A stretch of DNA of 64,000 nt from Defluviitalea saccharophila (lineage in GTDB: Bacteria; Bacillota; Clostridia; Lachnospirales; Defluviitaleaceae). The translations under genes and the position numbers were made by a program. Shown here piece by piece: positions 61,601-64,000 of the stretch. Where the stretch lies: contig NZ_CP121687.1 in assembly GCF_038396635.1 (NCBI RefSeq), positions 2,232,001-2,296,000 on the forward strand, written 5' to 3'. The notes under the pieces were generated by a model. The model was not told where the DNA came from and searched no databases. It saw only the letters and a program-made list of their open reading frames with translations. Each line of letters starts with the position of its first letter. Within the stretch, counting starts at the first letter, position 1.

Positions 61601-61810
61601 ACTGTTCTGGGTATGATTCCTATGGCATTAGGAATTGGTGAAGGGGGAGAAACCATGGCTCCTCTGGCTACAGCTGTTATAGGAGGATTATCCTTGTCTA
61701 CAGTCCTCACCTTAGTTGTTATTCCTCTTAACTATACATTGTTTGATGATATATCCGTGAAGTTAAGAGGGAAAAGAAAGAAAAATAAAACCCAACAAAT
61801 TACAATATAA
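58694..61810 (+). CDS. RND-family efflux pump (AcrB-like)
   Basis: A 1038-residue, 12-helix proton-driven pump. Helix 1 (PVTTVMVVFIVILLGIVSIG) and two large extracellular loops are followed by RND motifs: GLALGVGMLVDNAIVVLENI (helix 4, proton-relay Asp), PVSIITTFALMYFSGLTLNM and the repeated second half (LVGIVVNNAIVLIDYI). The Gly/Met-rich stretch GSSSMMMGGGGSPI near residue 660 is unusual but lies in a loop. Drug or lipid export; the substrate is not predictable. Operon with marR and adaptor. Confidence 0.95.
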   Translation: MKLSKVSIQRPVTTVMVVFIVILLGIVSIGRLPVDLLPSFELPYALVMTSYNGAGPQEIESLITKPLESMVGTVSNLKNITSTSSNGSSMIFVEFNDGTDMDVAMLNMREKIDMIKDFLPEDAEDPLVMALDPNMMPVMEIGVSGNEDLVKLKQIVDDEITGKIERIEGVASVSVTGGKAKEIRITLLPDKLKGYNIVPSTVAQSIAAENLNLPAGEVKQGTSTLTLRAVGEFNSIEEIRNLPITTPGGVIYLRDIAEVEEVFKEMTSYAYINGQSSISLSIQKQSTANTVQVSKQINKVLDQLRTELKDIEITTIYDSAEFINSSIGNVASTAILGGILAVFILFIFLRNIRSTFIVGTAIPVSIITTFALMYFSGLTLNMVSLGGLALGVGMLVDNAIVVLENIYRHREKGASRIDAADEGTTEVGMAVLASTLTTIAVFLPIVFVEGIAAKMFKEMALTVTYSLTASLVVAVTLVPMMASKILKVEKVDEIKRRKITTKIFDKWSAVLDKVDKGYRRVLHWTIHHRVKAALITIGVFIGTLLIPAFGLVGMEFFPASDEGSFSISITLPKGTVIEETFEVVEQVQARLESIEEIQEVFVNIGGGGSMISTGTSSNRATLTVNIGSVKERKRSVDEIADEVRNLVSDIPGAEFSVTGSSSMMMGGGGSPISIQIAGDDLEQLELIANDVVSLVESVEGTREVTSSIEDGIPEAQITINRNKASLYGLNMATISNTLKTAVQGSVTTKYKVDGTEIDVRMVYDTSKSEYLKDIRNIAITSPMGVNVPLSEVADISISQSPTSIARDNQKRVVTVNSSLFGVDMNTAKTAIEQKLQSYPMPEGYSYEFAGEVEEMMESFASLGLALLLAILLVYMVLAAQFESFLHPFTIMFSVPLALTGAILALFVTGRTLSMPSFIGLIMLVGIVVNNAIVLIDYIIQLRQRGYNRTEAILEAGPTRLRPILMTTLTTVLGMIPMALGIGEGGETMAPLATAVIGGLSLSTVLTLVVIPLNYTLFDDISVKLRGKRKKNKTQQITI

Positions 61811-61826
61811 GAAATTAAAAAAACTA

Positions 61827-61855
61827 TTGCATAATTCAAAAAAGTATATTATAAT
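61827..61855 (+). promoter_or_regulatory. promoter of the Trp T-box transcript
   Basis: TTGCAT and TATAAT with a 17-base spacer, 17 bases after the RND stop. Confidence 0.7.
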
Positions 61856-61882
61856 TACTTCAACAATAAATATTGAAATTCA

Positions 61883-62150
61883 ATGATTGGAAAGAGTAAA
61901 TATATCGATTCTATTCAGCGAGTCGGCGGTGGTGTGAGGTCCGATATAGAGGGATATATTGAATGGTTCCATGAGAAGCACCATGAAATCTTTGTGAAAG
62001 TATTGGGCGCCGGATGCTTACCGTTACAGAAGCAGGATATCGAGTTCGTCTCCGTATCTGTTTGAGCGAGATAGGTTTATCTATCTAATTTGGGTGGTAC
62101 CGCGGAATAATAGCATTTCGTCCCTTATCTAGGGATGAAGTGCTTTTTTT
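61883..62150 (+). promoter_or_regulatory. T-box leader for trpP, specifier TGG (Trp)
   Basis: T-box core TGGGTGGTACCGCGG at 62091-62105, then a terminator at 62113-62150 (GCATTTCGTCCCT with AGGGATGAAGTGC, then T run). In stem I, GAATGGTTCC places TGG, the Trp codon, at 61964-61966 in the specifier position. The downstream gene is a tryptophan transporter, which agrees. Confidence 0.92.
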
Positions 62151-62187
62151 ATTGTATAGGAAATTCCTCTGAATTTCCTATACAATA
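62149..62187. repeat. dispersed palindromic repeat copy
   Basis: TTATTGTATAGGAAATTCC and GAATTTCCTATACAATAA; compensating changes (TTGTATA with TATACAA). It starts inside the T tract of the Trp T-box terminator, only about 80 bases before the trpP start, so it lies in the trpP leader. Confidence 0.8.
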
Positions 62188-62270
62188 AAAAGACATGAAC
62201 TCGAAAAGTAAAGTAGCTGATACGCTACTTATAAGAAATTCAAATAATAAAAATGAAAGGGGTATTTATT

Positions 62271-62795
62271 ATGAAGGTAAAACAATTAACTATGTCGGCA
62301 ATTTTATTGGCAATCGGGGCGATTTTACACTACATTGTTCCAGGAATTTTTGCAGGTATGAAACCGGACTTCTTATTATCCATGATGTTTTTAGCAATTT
62401 TTATTAATTTTAACGCAACGAATGTGGCTGCAACATCTATTGCCTGTGGATTGATCTCAGCGTTAACAACTACTTTCCCTGGAGGTCAAATTCCTAATAT
62501 TATTGATAAGTGTATTACAGGTATTGTTGTTGGATTATTGATTTATGGATTAAGTAAGATCTCCATTCCTCAAACCATTAAAATGGGACTTATAGGATTT
62601 ATAGGAACACTCATCAGTGGAACAGTATTTTTAGGCAGTGCTTATCTTTTAGTAGGACTTCCCGGCGGAGCAAGTTTTGGAGCGTTATTTATGGCAGTAG
62701 TTATTCCGGCATCCATCGGAAATGTGATTTTTACAATTTTACTGTATCAAATTATCGCCCGTGTAGGCTTAAGCAGAGTAACACTTTCTGAGTAA
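62271..62795 (+). CDS. trpP: tryptophan transporter TrpP
   Basis: A 174-residue membrane protein with about five hydrophobic segments, resembling the tryptophan transporter family: MSAILLAIGAILHYIVPGIF, GMKPDFLLSMMFLAIFINF and FPGGQIPNIIDKCITGIVVG are typical blocks. The Trp T-box in front supports the substrate. ATG 62271 has AAAGGGG at eight bases; a longer frame to 62253 overlaps that site. Confidence 0.9.
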   Translation: MKVKQLTMSAILLAIGAILHYIVPGIFAGMKPDFLLSMMFLAIFINFNATNVAATSIACGLISALTTTFPGGQIPNIIDKCITGIVVGLLIYGLSKISIPQTIKMGLIGFIGTLISGTVFLGSAYLLVGLPGGASFGALFMAVVIPASIGNVIFTILLYQIIARVGLSRVTLSE

Positions 62796-62823
62796 AAAAT
62801 TGAATAGATTTTCTTATGTGCAG

Positions 62824-62853
62824 CAGGGGGGGGCGATGTCCACCCCTGTTTTT
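62824..62853 (+). terminator. intrinsic terminator after trpP
   Basis: CAGGGG pairs with CCCCTG around a GC-rich loop, followed by T residues and directly by a palindromic repeat. Confidence 0.8.
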
Positions 62854-62945
62854 ATTACCTAGGAAATTACTTCGGATTTCCTATGTAATAAAAAACCTTC
62901 GGGAATAATGAGTCCTCGCGTATTGGATTTTATCGGTGTTTCAAA
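62852..62945. repeat. dispersed palindromic repeat with 3' extension
   Basis: Core 62852-62891: TTATTACCTAGGAAATTAC and CGGATTTCCTATGTAATAA. The extension AACCTTCGGGAATAATG ... CCTCGCG ... ATTTTATCGG matches that at 50027-50095. Present just before the trpS promoter, as the other extended copy is just before the pheST promoter. Confidence 0.8.
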
Positions 62946-62955
62946 GGATTCTCCC

Positions 62956-62984
62956 TTGCAGTTTTCCGGTGAAAATTATATACT
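62956..62984 (+). promoter_or_regulatory. promoter of trpS
   Basis: TTGCAG and TATACT with a 17-base spacer, 45 bases before the start codon. The short leader leaves no room for a T-box. Confidence 0.65.
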
Positions 62985-63028
62985 AATAAAAGTGAGTTTT
63001 TAACACAACTAAAAGAGGTGAAAACGAT

Positions 63029-64000
63029 ATGACAGCAGATATACAAACAGAAAAAAAGAAGGTTATATTTAGTGGAATGCAGCCTTCAGGAAATATTACT
63101 TTAGGAAATTATTTAGGCGCTTTAAAGAACTGGACGAAATTACAAGATGAATACAATTGCTTGTTTTGTATTGTAGACCTCCATGCCTTAACCGTACGTC
63201 AAAATCCTGCTGAACTTAGAAAAAGATCGAGAGAAGTTTTGATGCAGTATATTGCGGCAGGGCTGGATCCTGAGAAAAATATTATTTATTATCAATCCCA
63301 TGTACCTGCTCATGCAGAATTAGCATGGATTCTTAACTGCTTTACATATATGGGCGAATTAAACCGCATGACTCAGTTCAAGGAAAAGTCCCAAAAGCAT
63401 AAGGACAATATTAACGCCGGATTATTTACTTATCCAGTCCTGATGGCGGCGGACATTTTATTGTATCAGGCGGATTTAGTGCCTGTTGGAAACGATCAAA
63501 GCCAGCACCTGGAAATTGCAAGAGACATTGCCATTCGATTCAATAATTTATATGGGGATACCTTTACTGTTCCGGAAGGGTATTTCCCTAAAGTAGGTGC
63601 AAGGATTATGAGTCTGCAGGAGCCTACTAAGAAGATGTCAAAATCCGATGAGAATGAAAATGCATTTATTGCTCTGTTAGATTCTCCAGATACCATTGTA
63701 AGAAAATTAAAGAGAGCTGTAACAGATTCAGAAGCCAAAATTCAATATACCGATAAACAGCCGGGAATAAAAAATCTTCTGGATATTTATTGCAGTATTA
63801 CAGAGGAATCTATAGAACAGGCAGTGGAGAGATTTTCATCCTTAGGCTATGGGGAGTTTAAACTAAAGGTAGCAGAAGTGATTATAGAAGCCTTAAGACC
63901 TCTCCAAAACAGATTCTATGAATTGGAAAAAGATAAGCAATATATAGACGGAATCATTAAAAATAATGCAGAAAAAGCATCTTATATTGCCAATAAGACT
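63029..64000 (+). CDS. trpS: tryptophan--tRNA ligase, 3' end outside the window
   Basis: Charges tRNA-Trp. The 324 residues present cover nearly the whole class I enzyme: FSGMQPSGNITLGNYLGAL (HIGH-like motif), CIVDLHALTV, PVLMAADILLYQADLVPVG, ARIMSLQEPTKKMSKSDENE (KMSKS) and the C-terminal helices; about ten residues or fewer are likely cut off by the window end. ATG follows AAGAGGTGAAAACGAT. Unlike trpP it has no T-box. Confidence 0.95.
   Translation, partial: MTADIQTEKKKVIFSGMQPSGNITLGNYLGALKNWTKLQDEYNCLFCIVDLHALTVRQNPAELRKRSREVLMQYIAAGLDPEKNIIYYQSHVPAHAELAWILNCFTYMGELNRMTQFKEKSQKHKDNINAGLFTYPVLMAADILLYQADLVPVGNDQSQHLEIARDIAIRFNNLYGDTFTVPEGYFPKVGARIMSLQEPTKKMSKSDENENAFIALLDSPDTIVRKLKRAVTDSEAKIQYTDKQPGIKNLLDIYCSITEESIEQAVERFSSLGYGEFKLKVAEVIIEALRPLQNRFYELEKDKQYIDGIIKNNAEKASYIANKT

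Noticed and set aside
61883-62065. 60-codon frame
   Set aside because: Lies wholly inside the Trp T-box leader.
1-64000. c-di-GMP riboswitches near the many c-di-GMP genes
   Set aside because: I looked for the GEMM-I blocks (GCAAA...GGTAGCGGGG) and GEMM-II-like leaders and saw none; a covariance-model search could still find a divergent one.
1-64000. CRISPR arrays, tRNA, rRNA, complete insertion sequences or prophage genes
   Set aside because: No regularly spaced direct repeats, no cloverleaf-like or rRNA sequence, and no transposase, integrase or phage structural gene was recognised.

Overview
The window is AT-rich chromosomal DNA from an anaerobic, probably motile and spore-forming clostridium (Bacillota, Clostridia; a Lachnospirales-like or related lineage is a guess). 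Supporting signs: strong Gram-positive Shine-Dalgarno sequences, T-box and lysine-riboswitch leaders, a LexA (DinR-type) SOS box, a reverse rubrerythrin, a Spo0E-like protein, Bmp-type nucleoside uptake and lipoproteins with clostridial lipoboxes. No rRNA, tRNA, CRISPR array, prophage or intact insertion sequence was seen.

Layout. 1-1.75 kb: the end of an ABC-2 type exporter operon, then decayed sequence. 1.8-14.1 kb: a signalling island with PAS-GGDEF-EAL, a duplicated small ORF with a nonsense codon, HDOD, a histidine kinase with a substrate-binding-protein sensor, its AraC-type response regulator (frameshifted), a Spo0E-like peptide, a second GGDEF-EAL protein (frameshifted near its end) and a PAS-GGDEF-HD-GYP protein. 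14.4-23.8 kb: a nine-gene nucleoside uptake and salvage operon, deoB-cdd-ABC transporter (ATPase, two permeases)-pdp-punA-deoC-lipoprotein. 23.8-32.2 kb: a YczE-like membrane protein, a Crp/Fnr regulator, a chemoreceptor, a PAS-degenerate GGDEF-EAL-PilZ protein and an orphan PAS histidine kinase. 32.3-40.5 kb: a two-gene (split) glutathione synthesis pair, a transporter/FAD-oxidoreductase pair, an SOS-type Y-family polymerase with a small partner, reverse rubrerythrin and a DUF2249 protein. 40.7-49.9 kb: a second chemoreceptor, a 46-residue L25-like protein, and amino-acid transporters (SNF family, BrnQ, and an NhaC-type carrier behind a lysine riboswitch). 50-56.6 kb: a Phe T-box with pheST, a K+ channel, an EEP-fold phosphohydrolase, small proteins and luxS. 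56.8-64 kb: marR with an RND efflux pair, a Trp T-box with trpP, then trpS running off the window.

How it fits together. The first half is dominated by c-di-GMP turnover, two-component signalling and chemotaxis. The deo operon turns imported nucleosides into bases, deoxyribose 5-phosphate and then acetaldehyde plus glyceraldehyde 3-phosphate. The second half carries amino-acid uptake and tRNA charging controlled by RNA leaders that sense Lys, uncharged tRNA-Phe and uncharged tRNA-Trp.

Most notable non-gene signals: a dispersed palindromic repeat family (six good and two decayed copies, nearly always just behind a terminator); a perfect 68-bp palindrome between convergent genes; two reading-frame breaks that a single extra A would each repair; a tandem in-frame small-gene duplication whose first copy is broken by TAG; and candidate operators (paired LexA boxes, a Crp/Fnr palindrome, a PerR/Fur-like repeat and a marR inverted repeat). 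No clearly new multi-gene defence or mobile system was found.
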